Part shown: positions 39,746 to 48,143 of the stretch, piece by piece
How positions within the stretch are numbered: position 1 is the stretch's first letter
Layout: the number at the start of each line of letters is the position of its first letter
From: Leptothrix discophora
GTDB lineage: Bacteria > Pseudomonadota > Gammaproteobacteria > Burkholderiales > Burkholderiaceae_C
Assembly: GCF_030705305.1 (NCBI RefSeq)
Contig: NZ_JAUZEE010000014.1
Location: 1 to 64,000, forward strand
Length of the DNA stretch: 64,000 nucleotides
Direction: 5' to 3'
Made by a program: the position numbers and the translations under genes
Notes under the pieces: model-generated
Database searches by the model: none
The model's input: the letters and a program-made list of their open reading frames with translations, nothing else
Told to the model about the DNA's origin: nothing

Positions 39746-40641
39746 GACGATGCTCCAGTCGGATCGGTCGGGTCGGGCGTCCGCGCGGCGGCGGGCTCCT
39801 CGAAGTAATAGATGCCCAGGCCGACCCGCAGGCGCGGGCCTGCCTGGGTGTCGCCGGGGGCGGGCAGGTCGGTGTCGTGGTCGGCCAGCCAGCGGTCGAG
39901 CTGTTCGAGCAGGCGCTGCGCCTGGCTGGCGCCGAGCTGGCGGAAGGCCGGCAGGGCCTCGGCCGGGATGGCCTCGTACATGACCTTGCGCTGATAGCGC
40001 GGGTTGTCGGCGCCGTGCTGGATGTTGTGGTCGATGGTCGCGATCAGGTCGGCGACGTCCTGGCCCAGGATGTCGAGCTTGTCGAGCGGGCCGTCGGCCG
40101 GCACGTAGGCCGCGTTCTGCAACGCGATGCGGCCGTCCTCGGTGCGGCGCACGGCGCCCACGCGCAGCAGCTCGTCGAGCATCGCCCGCACCGGCATGTC
40201 GCCGCTGTGGCGGCGCACCAGTGCGCCGAAGCCGGTGGCGGTGTCGTTCGGGTCGAGCGGGCGCGGGTTGCCGGCGGCATCGTGGAAGGTGGCGTCACGG
40301 ACCCAGCCGGTCAGGACCCGGGCGGCGCGGTTGTAGCGCTGGCGCGGCGGCTCACCCTCGATCACGTCGGCGCCTTCGCGGTGCACCGGCTGCGTGGCCT
40401 CGACGACCAGCCGGGTGACCTCCTTGCGGGTCAGGCCCGACAGGATGGACGCGCGCGAGATCGACGACTTCTTGCCCTCGATGGCGAAGTCCTGCATCGC
40501 CACCTCGACGTAGACGCGCTTGGCGATCGCCTCGAAGGCGACGAAGGACATCGACTGGCGCAACAGCACGCGGAACAGCGGCCGCAGCAGCCGCGCGACA
40601 GCGGCTTCGAGCACGGTCTGGAGACGGGTGTGAACTTCCAT
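39742..40641 (-). CDS. DUF6502 family protein
   Basis: A 299-residue soluble protein I recognise as DUF6502: LLRPLFRVLLRQSMSFVAFEAIAKRVYVEVA near the N-terminus, then SISRASILSGLTRKEVTRL, a helix-turn-helix-like stretch, and PLDKLDILGQDVADLIATIDHNI. Function is not described as far as I know. The HTH-like segment suggests DNA binding, and the palindrome touching its start codon would suit autoregulation; both are inference. It is coupled to the DUF4382 lipoprotein gene. Confidence 0.7.
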   Translation of the reverse strand: MEVHTRLQTVLEAAVARLLRPLFRVLLRQSMSFVAFEAIAKRVYVEVAMQDFAIEGKKSSISRASILSGLTRKEVTRLVVEATQPVHREGADVIEGEPPRQRYNRAARVLTGWVRDATFHDAAGNPRPLDPNDTATGFGALVRRHSGDMPVRAMLDELLRVGAVRRTEDGRIALQNAAYVPADGPLDKLDILGQDVADLIATIDHNIQHGADNPRYQRKVMYEAIPAEALPAFRQLGASQAQRLLEQLDRWLADHDTDLPAPGDTQAGPRLRVGLGIYYFEEPAAARTPDPTDPTGASS

Positions 40642-40642
40642 A

Positions 40643-40660
40643 TTGGGAAATTTATCCCAA
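40643..40660. promoter_or_regulatory. 18-bp palindrome abutting the DUF6502 start codon
   Basis: TTGGGA (40643-40648), spacer AATTTA, TCCCAA (40655-40660): perfect 6-bp arms, AT-rich in a GC-rich genome, beginning two bases from the ATG of the DUF6502 gene (40641). On the gene's strand a T-run lies just before it. It looks like an operator overlapping the promoter or leader, with a very short 5' UTR. The remainder of the gap to 40852 shows no gene. Confidence 0.6.
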
Positions 40661-40852
40661 AAAAATGGAAGAACCGCCGATGGATGGTGACCAGTTGTGT
40701 GGACTTGTGAGCCGCCGCCGAACCGTCCGGCGCGCGGTTTCCAGCCCCGCCATGCAGCGACCCGGCAGGCCTTGCGGCGCTGCCGGGTCGTTCAGGGGCG
40801 GAAGTGAAGGGGCGGGTGGAAAGGGGCGGGTGGAAAGGGCGGGCGGTGGCGT

Positions 40853-42133
40853 TCAGCCTGCGCCGGTCGGCGTGGCCACGGACGCGAGGTCACAGGCCGG
40901 ATCGGCGACCTGGGCCGGCGTCGGCCCCTGGCCCGCGTCCAGCAGCTTGCGCGCCAGCAGGTGGGTGCGGGCGTCGTCGACGGTGTCGACCGCGACCAGC
41001 TGGCCGGCCCGGAAATGCCACAGCGAGAAAGGCGTGCCGCCGTCCGGATCGCCGCGCAGCACGGCCGCGTCGGCGCCCTGGGACAGGCCGGCCATCTGCA
41101 GCTTGTGGTCGTACTGGTCGGACCAGAACCACGGCGTCGCGGTGAAGGGCCGCGCCTGGCCGAGAAGCGCCGCCGCCGCGCAGCGGGCCTGCTCGGTGGC
41201 GTTCTGGACCGATTCCAGCCGCAGCAGCGTGCCGTCGTCCAGCCGGCGGGCGGTGCAGTCGCCGGCGGCGACGATGCGCGGGTCGGCGGTCCGGCCGCAG
41301 GCGTCGACGACGATGCCGCGGTCGCACGCCAGACCGGCCTCGCGTGCCAGGCTGTCGTTGGCCGCCACGCCCACGCCCAGCAGCACCCGGCCGGCCGGCA
41401 GCAGGCGGCCATCGGCCAGCCGCACGGCACTGACGCGGCCAGCCTCGGCCTCGATCGCCTCGATGCGGGCATCCAGCACCAGTTCCACGCCGTGGCGGCG
41501 GTGCAGCGCCGCGTACCAGTCCGACATCAGGGGCGTCAGCACCCGGCCGAGCAGGCGGGGCGCGGCCTCCAGCACCGTCACCGCGACACCCAGCTGGCGC
41601 GCGGTCGCGGCCACCTCCAGGCCGATGAAGCCGCCGCCGATCACGACCAGCGGCCGGCCCTGGGCGCGGCAGTCGGCCAGGCCGGCGGCCAGCCCGTCGG
41701 CGTCGGCCTTGCTGCGCAGCACGCAGACGCCGGGCGTGTCCACGCCGGGGATGGGCAGGCGGCGTGCGCTGGCGCCGGTGGCCAGCACCAGTCCGGCCCA
41801 CGGCAGGGTCTCGCCATCGGCCAGCGTCACGGTGGCGGCGGCGCGGTCGATCGCCACGACCCGGCTGCCGGTGCGCAGGCGGATCTGCTTCTTCTCCAGC
41901 ATCGCGGGCGGACGCAGCGCGAGCTGGGCATCGCCGCTCTGGCCGGCCAGCCAGGCCTTGGACAGCGGCGGCCGGTGGTAGGGACCGATCGGCTCGTCAC
42001 CCAGCAAGGTGATCTCGCCGACATGGCCGCCGCTGCGCAGCGCCTCGGCCGCGAAGGTGGCGGCCTGGCCGGCGCCGATGATGAGGATGGGGGCGTCGCC
42101 GGGCAGGCCGGCAGGGGAGGTGTCGTGCGTCAT
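40853..42133 (-). CDS. FAD-dependent NAD(P)H:ferredoxin reductase-type oxidoreductase
   Basis: A 426-residue two-dinucleotide-binding flavoprotein. The FAD motif is ILIIGAGQAATFAAEAL (about residue 15), GPYHRPPLSKAWLAG is the reductase signature, the NAD(P)H motif is VVIGGGFIGLEVAATA (about 152), and DPRIVAAGDCTA is the second FAD motif. It resembles the ferredoxin/rubredoxin reductase subunits of dioxygenase and P450 systems. No partner ferredoxin is encoded nearby. The start at 42133 (MTHDTSPAG) is chosen; an ATG at 42184 in frame is possible. It follows the cytosine deaminase gene on the same strand by 18-69 bases. Confidence 0.85.
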   Translation of the reverse strand: MTHDTSPAGLPGDAPILIIGAGQAATFAAEALRSGGHVGEITLLGDEPIGPYHRPPLSKAWLAGQSGDAQLALRPPAMLEKKQIRLRTGSRVVAIDRAAATVTLADGETLPWAGLVLATGASARRLPIPGVDTPGVCVLRSKADADGLAAGLADCRAQGRPLVVIGGGFIGLEVAATARQLGVAVTVLEAAPRLLGRVLTPLMSDWYAALHRRHGVELVLDARIEAIEAEAGRVSAVRLADGRLLPAGRVLLGVGVAANDSLAREAGLACDRGIVVDACGRTADPRIVAAGDCTARRLDDGTLLRLESVQNATEQARCAAAALLGQARPFTATPWFWSDQYDHKLQMAGLSQGADAAVLRGDPDGGTPFSLWHFRAGQLVAVDTVDDARTHLLARKLLDAGQGPTPAQVADPACDLASVATPTGAG

Positions 42134-42202
42134 CCCGCGATGATTCCCGAACGTGTCTGAACCCGCGCCGAGCGGGCTGTTCATCGTGGCGACAGGCCGC
42201 GC

Positions 42203-43447
42203 TCAGGACGTCGCCAGCGTCACCTCGGCCGGCGTGCGCCGCATCAGCACCCGGCCTTCGCGCATCGACAGCAGCGCATGGCCCTGGCTGCGCAGCACCT
42301 CGACGTCGCTGTCGGCCGACAGGATCAGCAGGTTGGCCGGACGGCCCTCGGCGATGCCGTGGCGCTCGCCCAGGGCCAGCAGGCGGGCCGGGTGGTCGAT
42401 GACGAAGTCCAGGCAGCGCTGCAGGTCGACGTGGCCCAGCATGTGGCAGATGTGCAGGCCGGCTTCGAGGATGCGCAGGATGTTGCCGTTGCCCAGCGGA
42501 TACCACGGGTCCTGGATCGAGTCCTGCGCGAACGCGACCGTCATGCCCGCGCGGTCCAGCTCGGGCACGCGGGTCAGGCCGCGGCGCTTCGGGTAGGTGT
42601 CGAAGCGGCCCTGCAGGTGGATGCTCTCGGTCGGGCAGCAGACGAAGCCGATGCCCGACATCGACAGCAGCCGGAACAGCTTGGCGCAGTAGGCGTTGTC
42701 GTAGGAGCCCATCGCGGTGGTGTGGCTGGCGGTCACGCGTGCGCCCATGCCGCGCTGGCGGGCGGCCTCGGCCAGCACCTCCAGGAAGCGCGAGTGCGGG
42801 TCGTCGGTCTCGTCGCAGTGCACGTCGACCAGGCAGCCGTGGCGCTCGGCCAGGTCCATCAGGAAATGGATCGACGCGACGCCCTGCTCGCGGGTGTTCT
42901 CGAAATGCGGGATGCCGCCGACCACGTCCGCGCCGATCGCCACCGCCTCGGTCATCAGCCGGCGGCCGTCCGGGTAGGACTCGATGCCCTCCTGCGGGAA
43001 GGCGACGATCTGCAGCTCGACCAGGTGGCGGACCTCGTCGCGCACCTCCACCATCGCGCGCAGCGCGGCCAGGCTCGGATCGGTCACGTCCACATGGGTG
43101 CGGACCTGCTGGATGCCGTGGCGGGCCAGCATCTGCAGCGTCGCATGGGCGCGCGCCTTGGTGTCCTCGTGGGTGACCAGCGCCTTGCGCTCGGACCAGC
43201 GCTCGATGCCCTCGAACAGCGTGCCGCTCATGTTCCAGGCCGGCTGGCCGGCGGTCAGCGCGGCGTCCAGATGGATGTGCGGCTCGATGAAGGGCGCGAC
43301 CACCAGGTGGCCGGCCGCGTCGGTGTCGGCCAGCCCGCTGGCGACGAGGCCGGGCTGTGCCTCGATCGCGGCGATGCGGCCGCCCGACAGGCGCAGCGTG
43401 TGCAGGCCCACACGGTCGCGCAGGCGGGCGTTGAGGATGCGGGACAT
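42203..43447 (-). CDS. codA: Cytosine deaminase-type amidohydrolase
   Basis: A 414-residue metal-dependent amidohydrolase close to E. coli CodA (427). PHIHLDAAL carries the first two metal-ligand histidines, VDVHCDETDDPHSRF the third His with the catalytic Glu-Asp region, TASHTTAM another His, and FAQDSIQDPW the final Asp. Deamination of cytosine or a related pyrimidine is the expected reaction, though this family also includes isoguanine and creatinine-type deaminases. The start at 43447 has AGGAA upstream; the longer frame to 43528 is not conserved. Divergent from the histidine kinase gene with 120 bases between. Confidence 0.87.
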   Translation of the reverse strand: MSRILNARLRDRVGLHTLRLSGGRIAAIEAQPGLVASGLADTDAAGHLVVAPFIEPHIHLDAALTAGQPAWNMSGTLFEGIERWSERKALVTHEDTKARAHATLQMLARHGIQQVRTHVDVTDPSLAALRAMVEVRDEVRHLVELQIVAFPQEGIESYPDGRRLMTEAVAIGADVVGGIPHFENTREQGVASIHFLMDLAERHGCLVDVHCDETDDPHSRFLEVLAEAARQRGMGARVTASHTTAMGSYDNAYCAKLFRLLSMSGIGFVCCPTESIHLQGRFDTYPKRRGLTRVPELDRAGMTVAFAQDSIQDPWYPLGNGNILRILEAGLHICHMLGHVDLQRCLDFVIDHPARLLALGERHGIAEGRPANLLILSADSDVEVLRSQGHALLSMREGRVLMRRTPAEVTLATS

Positions 43448-43567
43448 GGTGTTCCTTTCGAAGTTCCGGGCCACGGGACGTGGTGTTGCATCAAGCATGC
43501 CCGAGCGGCGTGTCGGCCCCGCTACCATCCTCGCGCCTGGGTTCCAGCCCAGGCTGGAAACCCACCC

Positions 43568-45379
43568 TTGACCGCGACCCTGGCCCCCGACACCACCTCA
43601 TCCAGCCGTCCCGATGCCCGCCGTTCGCAGCGCACCCTGAGCCGCTCGATCGGGCTGGCGGGCCTGTTGCTGCTCGCGCTCGCCTGGATCGCGACCGCCG
43701 CCTTCCTGCAGTACGAGCGCCAGGAGGCGCTGGACTCGCGGGCCCGCGAGAACATGAACCTGGCCCGCGCGCTGGAGGAAATGAGCGTGCGCGTGTTCGC
43801 CACGGTCGACCAGGCGACGCAGCGGGTCAGCGAGGCGGTCCGCAGTGGCGACGAGCCGCTGCGCCAGCTGACCCAGTTCGCCAAGGAGACCGGCCTGGTG
43901 CCGAACATCCTGGTGCAGCTGTCGCTGGTCGGGCCGGACGGGCACTTCATGGGCAGCAACCTCGATCCGGACGGCTCGCGCACCGGCCGCGTCGACCTGA
44001 GCGAGCGCGAGCACATCCGGGCGCATCTCACGCCCAGCCTGGTCGACCGCTCGGCCCAGGGCCTGTTCGCCAAGGGCCTGTTCATCGGCAAGCCGGTGCT
44101 GGGCAAGGTCTCGGGGCGCTGGACCCTGCAGCTCTCGCGCCGCATCGACGGGCCGGACGGCCGCGTGCTCGGCGTGGTCGTCGCCTCGGTCGATCCGGCC
44201 TATTTCGAGACCGTCTACAGCAGCGTCGACCTGGGCCGCGACGGCGTGGTGACGCTGGTCGGCGAGGACCTGATGGTGCGCGCCCGGGTGGTCGACGGCC
44301 GACGCGCCGGCATGGGCCAGCGCATCGCCGGCGCCGGGCCGATGTCGCAGCCGGCGCTCGCGACCACCAGCACCTACCAGGCCCGCAGCGGCGTCGACGG
44401 CATCGACCGCGTGATCGCGCTGCGCCGCATCACCGGCTTCCCGCTGTTCGTGCTGGTGGGCGCGTCGCTGGACGACGCGCTGGCCGACTGGGTGGCGATG
44501 CGCAACGCGCTGGTCGGGCTGATGGGCCTGCTGACCGCCGCGGTCGGGCTGGCGCTCTACGCCTTCACCAACAGCGTGCGGCGGCTGGAAGCCAGCAACC
44601 GCGAGCTGGCCGCGAGCGAGGCGCGGGCGCAGACGGCCAACCAGGCGAAGTCGGAGTTCCTGGCCGCGATCTCGCACGAGCTGCGCACGCCGCTGACCAG
44701 CATCCGCGGATTCGCCGAGCTGATGGAGGTCCGCATCGGCGACCCGCGCTATCGGGAACAGGCCGGGCTGATCCGCAAGTCGGCCGAGCACCTGAATGCG
44801 CTGCTGACCGAGATCCTCGACCTGGCCAAGGTGGAAGCCGGCGCGATGCCGGTGCGCCATGCACCGGTCGAGCTGGCGCCGCTGCTGCGCGGCGTGGCCG
44901 AGCTGTTCGCGGTCACCGCCAACGAGAAGGGCCTGGCGCTGGACCTGGACCTGGCGGCGGATCTGCCGGCCACGCTGGTCTGCGACGAACTGCGGCTCAA
45001 GCAGGTGCTCAACAACCTGATGTCCAACGCGCTGAAGTTCACCCGCGAGGGCCGGGTGACGCTGTCGGCCGAGACCGCCGAGACCGCCGGCCGGCCGGTC
45101 ATCCGGCTGCATGTGAGCGACACGGGTCCGGGCATCGCGCCCGAGCTGCACGAGCTGATCTTCGAGCGATTCCGCCAGGCCGATGCGCGCATCAGCCATG
45201 AACACGGCGGCACCGGCCTGGGGCTGGCGCTGGCCCGTGCGCTGGCCGAGCTGATGGGTGGGACGCTGGGGGTGGATTCGGCACCGGGACGTGGCGCGCG
45301 CTTCACGCTGACGCTGCCGCGCGAGCCGCTCGCGCCGTCGGCGTCCGAGCCGGACGCCGGGTCAGGCACCGACCGCTAG
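43568..45379 (+). CDS. Membrane sensor histidine kinase with Cache-like periplasmic domain
   Basis: A 603-residue kinase, probable TTG start at 43568 (no ATG or GTG fits better; the start is uncertain). The first membrane helix is SIGLAGLLLLALAWIATAAFL, then a periplasmic sensor of about 270 residues of the double-Cache type, and a second helix ALVGLMGLLTAAVGLALYAF. HisKA has His370 in ISHELRTPL and HATPase_c has NNLMSNALKF, DTGPGIAPE and HGGTGLGLALARAL. No receiver domain is attached and no response-regulator gene is adjacent, so it is an orphan in this window. The ligand is unknown. Confidence 0.86.
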   Translation: MTATLAPDTTSSSRPDARRSQRTLSRSIGLAGLLLLALAWIATAAFLQYERQEALDSRARENMNLARALEEMSVRVFATVDQATQRVSEAVRSGDEPLRQLTQFAKETGLVPNILVQLSLVGPDGHFMGSNLDPDGSRTGRVDLSEREHIRAHLTPSLVDRSAQGLFAKGLFIGKPVLGKVSGRWTLQLSRRIDGPDGRVLGVVVASVDPAYFETVYSSVDLGRDGVVTLVGEDLMVRARVVDGRRAGMGQRIAGAGPMSQPALATTSTYQARSGVDGIDRVIALRRITGFPLFVLVGASLDDALADWVAMRNALVGLMGLLTAAVGLALYAFTNSVRRLEASNRELAASEARAQTANQAKSEFLAAISHELRTPLTSIRGFAELMEVRIGDPRYREQAGLIRKSAEHLNALLTEILDLAKVEAGAMPVRHAPVELAPLLRGVAELFAVTANEKGLALDLDLAADLPATLVCDELRLKQVLNNLMSNALKFTREGRVTLSAETAETAGRPVIRLHVSDTGPGIAPELHELIFERFRQADARISHEHGGTGLGLALARALAELMGGTLGVDSAPGRGARFTLTLPREPLAPSASEPDAGSGTDR

Positions 45380-45425
45380 GCCGGCGCCCGGGACCGCGGG
45401 TGGGCGGTCTCGTTCAGGCCCTGGA

Positions 45426-45728
45426 TCAGGCCTTCTTGTTCCAGGCGCTGCACCAGCCGGCGGCCGCGACCTGCTTGCCGGCGAACAGCGGACAGTTGCC
45501 GGCCTTGTCGCCGGCCTTGCCCTGGAAGATGGCGCAGTTGCCGCAGTTCTGGCCGGCCGCGTACTTCGGGAACTTCTTCGTGTCGGCCTTCGTGGCGTCT
45601 GCGACATAGCCGAGCGCAGCCGCCTGGGCGTCCTTCGGGTCAACCATGGTCTGGGCGCGGGCGCCCAGGCTCATCGCGGCGCCAGAGGCGGCCACGGTCA
45701 TCAGGAAAACGCGACGTTGCATCGACAT
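45426..45728 (-). CDS. High-potential iron-sulfur protein (HiPIP)
   Basis: A 100-residue exported electron carrier. The twin-arginine-type leader MQRRVFLMTVAASGAAM runs to about residue 26 (GARAQ), and the mature part has four cysteines at 62, 65, 79 and 93 (NCGNC, NCPLF, GWCSAW), the HiPIP spacing that binds one 4Fe-4S cluster. HiPIPs carry electrons in the periplasm, for instance to cytochrome oxidases, and are common in Rubrivivax/Leptothrix relatives. The start at 45728 (MSMQRR) is set by the leader. Monocistronic, facing the histidine kinase end. Confidence 0.93.
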   Translation of the reverse strand: MSMQRRVFLMTVAASGAAMSLGARAQTMVDPKDAQAAALGYVADATKADTKKFPKYAAGQNCGNCAIFQGKAGDKAGNCPLFAGKQVAAAGWCSAWNKKA

Positions 45729-45903
45729 GGTGTTGTGCTCCAAGGGGTGAGTGAACCGGTCCGCGATGCGTGTTTGCGTCACGTTTCGCGGCCGGCCGGA
45801 GTATCTGGCCACCGGACTGCATCGGCCAGGGGTGGGGCTGTTGCCGATGCAAAGGTTCGTTGCTGACTTGACCCGCGTCAATCCGCATCGACAGCGCCGT
45901 CGT

Positions 45904-46284
45904 TCATCGGCCCGTCACCAGGCCGACCAGCGTCGCGCCCAGCAGCGCCAGGATCGGGAAGGCGCTCAAACCGAAGCCCAGGCTGCGGCTGCCCGGATCG
46001 CGCAGGTAGGCGCGGCGGTAGACCATCCGGCCGACCAGGTAGACGCCGCCGGCGGCGGCAACCCAGCCGGCCGGCCAGTGTCGAGCGGCCAGGTAGAGGG
46101 CCGGCAGCAGGGCCACGAGCAGCTCCAGCGTGTTCATCTGGACGCGGTAGGCGCGCTCGAACATCTCGTGCCCGGTGACGGCCGGCGCGTGCACGCCGTA
46201 GCGCCCTCGCGCCGCGCCGACGAGGAGGCCGAAGACGATGAATTGCAGCACCGCAAGGGTGGCGACCAGGTCGATCCAGTTCAT
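45904..46284 (-). CDS. MAPEG family membrane protein
   Basis: A 126-residue protein with four hydrophobic helices. QFIVFGLLVGAARGRYGV, HEMFERAYRVQMNTLELLVALLP and YRRAYLRDPGSRSLGF match the MAPEG superfamily (membrane-associated eicosanoid/glutathione metabolism), where RxQxNxxE-type residues bind glutathione; here they read RVQMNTLE. The start is the ATG at 46284. Bacterial substrates are mostly unknown. It lies 59 bases after the RidA gene on the same strand. Confidence 0.87.
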   Translation of the reverse strand: MNWIDLVATLAVLQFIVFGLLVGAARGRYGVHAPAVTGHEMFERAYRVQMNTLELLVALLPALYLAARHWPAGWVAAAGGVYLVGRMVYRRAYLRDPGSRSLGFGLSAFPILALLGATLVGLVTGR

Positions 46285-46343
46285 GGGGTTCCGTGGGGTG
46301 GTTGAGGAAGCGTGGAGGAAGGGACGGGGATCCGTGCCGGCGC

Positions 46344-46733
46344 TCAGGCGGCCGAGCCCTTCAGGGCGGTCACCTCGATCTCGATCTTCATGCGCGGATC
46401 GGCCAGCCCGGCGCTGATCATCATCGCCGCCGGGCGGACCTCGCCGAAGGCCGTGCGCAGCGCCGGCCAGCAGGCCGGGAAGTCGTCGCCGTCCGGCAGC
46501 ACGTAGGTCGCGCGCACGACCTCGTGCAGGTTGCTGCCGGCCTGTTCGAGCGCCCGGGCGATGTTGCGCAGGCACTGGGCGGCCTGTTCGCCGACGTCGT
46601 CGCTGATGGCCATGCTGGCGTAGTCGAAGCCGGTGGTGCCGGAGACGAAGACCCAGTCGCCGACGACCACGGCGCGGGAGTAACCGATGTCGGCCTCGAA
46701 GGGGGAGCCGGAAGAGATGAGCTGGCGGGGCAT
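46344..46733 (-). CDS. RidA family (YjgF/YER057c/UK114) protein
   Basis: A 129-residue RidA-type protein. SGSPFEADIGYSRAVVVGDWVFVSGTTGFD opens it, and the C-terminal FPACWPALRTAFGEVRPAAMMISAGLADPRMKIEIEV holds the region of the conserved Arg/Glu active site. The arginine that binds the imine intermediate in RidA (usually in an RxxxxxxxLP context) appears here as EVRPAAM, so it may belong to a Rid subfamily other than archetypal RidA. Family members deaminate reactive enamines/imines. The start at 46733 gives MPRQLISSG. Confidence 0.85.
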   Translation of the reverse strand: MPRQLISSGSPFEADIGYSRAVVVGDWVFVSGTTGFDYASMAISDDVGEQAAQCLRNIARALEQAGSNLHEVVRATYVLPDGDDFPACWPALRTAFGEVRPAAMMISAGLADPRMKIEIEVTALKGSAA

Positions 46734-46756
46734 GGGCAAGCGTGGTCGGTGTGGCG

Positions 46757-46817
46757 TGTGGGTGTGGGTGCTGGTATCGGTGCTGGTGTGGGTGCCGGTA
46801 TGGGTGCCGGTATCGGA
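46757..46817. repeat. Imperfect 12-bp tandem repeat (GGTGCCGGTATG-like)
   Basis: Units such as GGTGCTGGTATC, GGTGCTGGTGTG, GGTGCCGGTATG and GGTGCCGGTATC follow one another in the 107-base gap between the GNAT gene end and the RidA gene start. A slippage-prone array lying directly before the RidA gene. No function is evident. Confidence 0.6.
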
Positions 46818-46840
46818 GGGCTGGCGCCGTTGAAGCCGGT

Positions 46841-47386
46841 TCAGGGTCCGATCCTCGCCCAGATCCAGAAGTCGTCCGGGATGCCACGCACGTGGCGGTA
46901 GGACCGCAGCAGGCCTTCGCGCTGGTAGCCGCTGCGTTCGAGCACGCGCTGCGAACGGTCGTTGCCGACCCGCACGGTGGCCTGCACCCGCACCAGGCCA
47001 GCCGGCCCGAGCGCCCAGTCGGTCACGCCCCGGCAAACCGCCGTGGCGATGCCGGCGCCCCTGGCCTCGGGGGCCAGCTCGTAGCCGATCTCGGCCCGGC
47101 GGTCCGCCATCGAGACCGAATGCAGGCCGACCGTGCCCAGCAGCGTGCCGCCGTCCCGAGCCAGCACGGCCCAGCGCCGGGGGGCGTCGGCGGCGTCCGA
47201 TTCGTTGCCGAGCACATGGCCGATCAGGTCCTCGGCGCGGCCGACGTTCCAGCTGGTCGGCCCATGCACGGCTGGCTGCGCCAGCAGCGCGAACCACGCC
47301 GCCAGGTCGTCGCGGACCAGCGGACGCAGCCGGACGGCGGGATGGGCGCAGGTGGGGGCGCAGCGGGTCTGGGGATGCTCGTGCAT
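46841..47386 (-). CDS. GNAT family N-acetyltransferase (RimJ/RimL-like)
   Basis: A 181-residue acetyltransferase. VRLRPLVRDDLAAWFAL opens the RimJ/RimL-type fold, EIGYELAPEARGAGIATAV holds the acetyl-CoA pyrophosphate loop (ARGAGIA), and ERSGYQREGLLRSYRHVRGIPDDFWIW is the typical closing region of spermidine/ribosomal-protein/drug acetyltransferases of this type. ATG start at 47386. Substrate unknown. Same strand as the RidA and MAPEG genes and the second GNAT gene upstream. Confidence 0.87.
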   Translation of the reverse strand: MHEHPQTRCAPTCAHPAVRLRPLVRDDLAAWFALLAQPAVHGPTSWNVGRAEDLIGHVLGNESDAADAPRRWAVLARDGGTLLGTVGLHSVSMADRRAEIGYELAPEARGAGIATAVCRGVTDWALGPAGLVRVQATVRVGNDRSQRVLERSGYQREGLLRSYRHVRGIPDDFWIWARIGP

Positions 47387-47445
47387 GTGCCATGGCCTCG
47401 CGGTTGCATCGCGCCGAGCTTGCCACAGCATGGAACGGCCCCCGC

Positions 47446-47949
47446 TCACTCCCGCCCGATCAGCCGCTCCAGGTAGACCACATCCAGCCAGCGGCCGAAC
47501 TTGCGGGCGACCTCGTGGAAGTGGGCGCAACGGGTGTAGCCGACGCGCTCGTGCAGGCGGATGCTGGCGAGCTGTTCGGTGCAGGCGCCGGCGATCAGGC
47601 TGTGATAGCCGATCTGGCGGGCGCTCGCGACCAGCTGCGTCATCAGCGCGGTGCCGTAGCCGCAGCCCAGGTGGTCGGGGTGGAGGTAGACCGAGCTTTC
47701 GGCCGTGTGGCCGTAGGCGCTGCGGGGCTGGTGCAGGGACAGCGCGGCCCAGCCGATGCACTGGCCGTCAAGCTCGGCGACCCAGATCGGCAGCTCGGCG
47801 CTGCGTTCGCAGATGAAGGTCACCCGGCTGTCGACCGAGACCGGCTCGGTCATGAAGGTCGAGGTGCTGTGCTCGATGTAGTGGTTCAGGACGGTGGCCA
47901 AGGCCCGCGCATCGCGCTCGGCGCCGGGGCGGATCAGGAAGGCAGGCAT
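47446..47949 (-). CDS. GNAT family N-acetyltransferase (phosphinothricin acetyltransferase-like)
   Basis: A 167-residue acetyltransferase. FLIRPGAERDARALATVLNHYIEHSTSTF is the opening of the Pat/YncA-type branch; ESSVYLHPDHLGCGYGTALMTQL contains the acetyl-CoA loop; ERVGYTRCAHFHEVARKFGRWLDVVYLERL is the usual end. The Pat branch acetylates phosphinothricin or methionine sulfoximine-like compounds, but many members have other substrates. The start could be 47949 (chosen) or 47970. Divergent from the H4MPT cluster. Confidence 0.86.
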   Translation of the reverse strand: MPAFLIRPGAERDARALATVLNHYIEHSTSTFMTEPVSVDSRVTFICERSAELPIWVAELDGQCIGWAALSLHQPRSAYGHTAESSVYLHPDHLGCGYGTALMTQLVASARQIGYHSLIAGACTEQLASIRLHERVGYTRCAHFHEVARKFGRWLDVVYLERLIGRE

Positions 47950-48107
47950 GTGGGGCAGGGGGACGCGCATGGCAGGCGGTGGGTGGGCTGGGGCGATGAT
48001 CGGCGCAGCCGGCGTGACAGTGTGTGCCGCCGGCCCGCAGGCCGGGGGCGTCCGGGGCGTGTCCGGGGCGTCCGAGGCGGCGGCCAGGCACCCGTTTCGC
48101 GGGTAAA

Positions 48108-48117
48108 CCACATGTGG
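48108..48117. promoter_or_regulatory. Perfect palindrome CCACATGTGG upstream of the RFAP synthase gene
   Basis: A 10-bp perfect palindrome 26 bases before the first gene of the H4MPT cluster, followed by GAATATCG, the most AT-rich bases of the 194-base divergent gap. The same gap also holds near-repeats of GTCCGGGGCGT (about 48047-48075). Operator or promoter element is a guess. Confidence 0.3.
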
Positions 48118-48143
48118 AATATCGCTTGCTAACCGGCTTCACG

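Noticed and set aside
42278-43567. A 430-residue upstream extension of the histidine kinase frame
   Set aside because: It runs antisense through codA and has no membrane or sensor features; the kinase more plausibly begins at the TTG at 43568.
45746-45762. GTGAACCGGTCCGCG before the HiPIP gene as another LacI operator
   Set aside because: Only one half matches CCGGTTCC; the second half and the symmetry are lost, and a HiPIP gene is an unlikely member of a sugar regulon.
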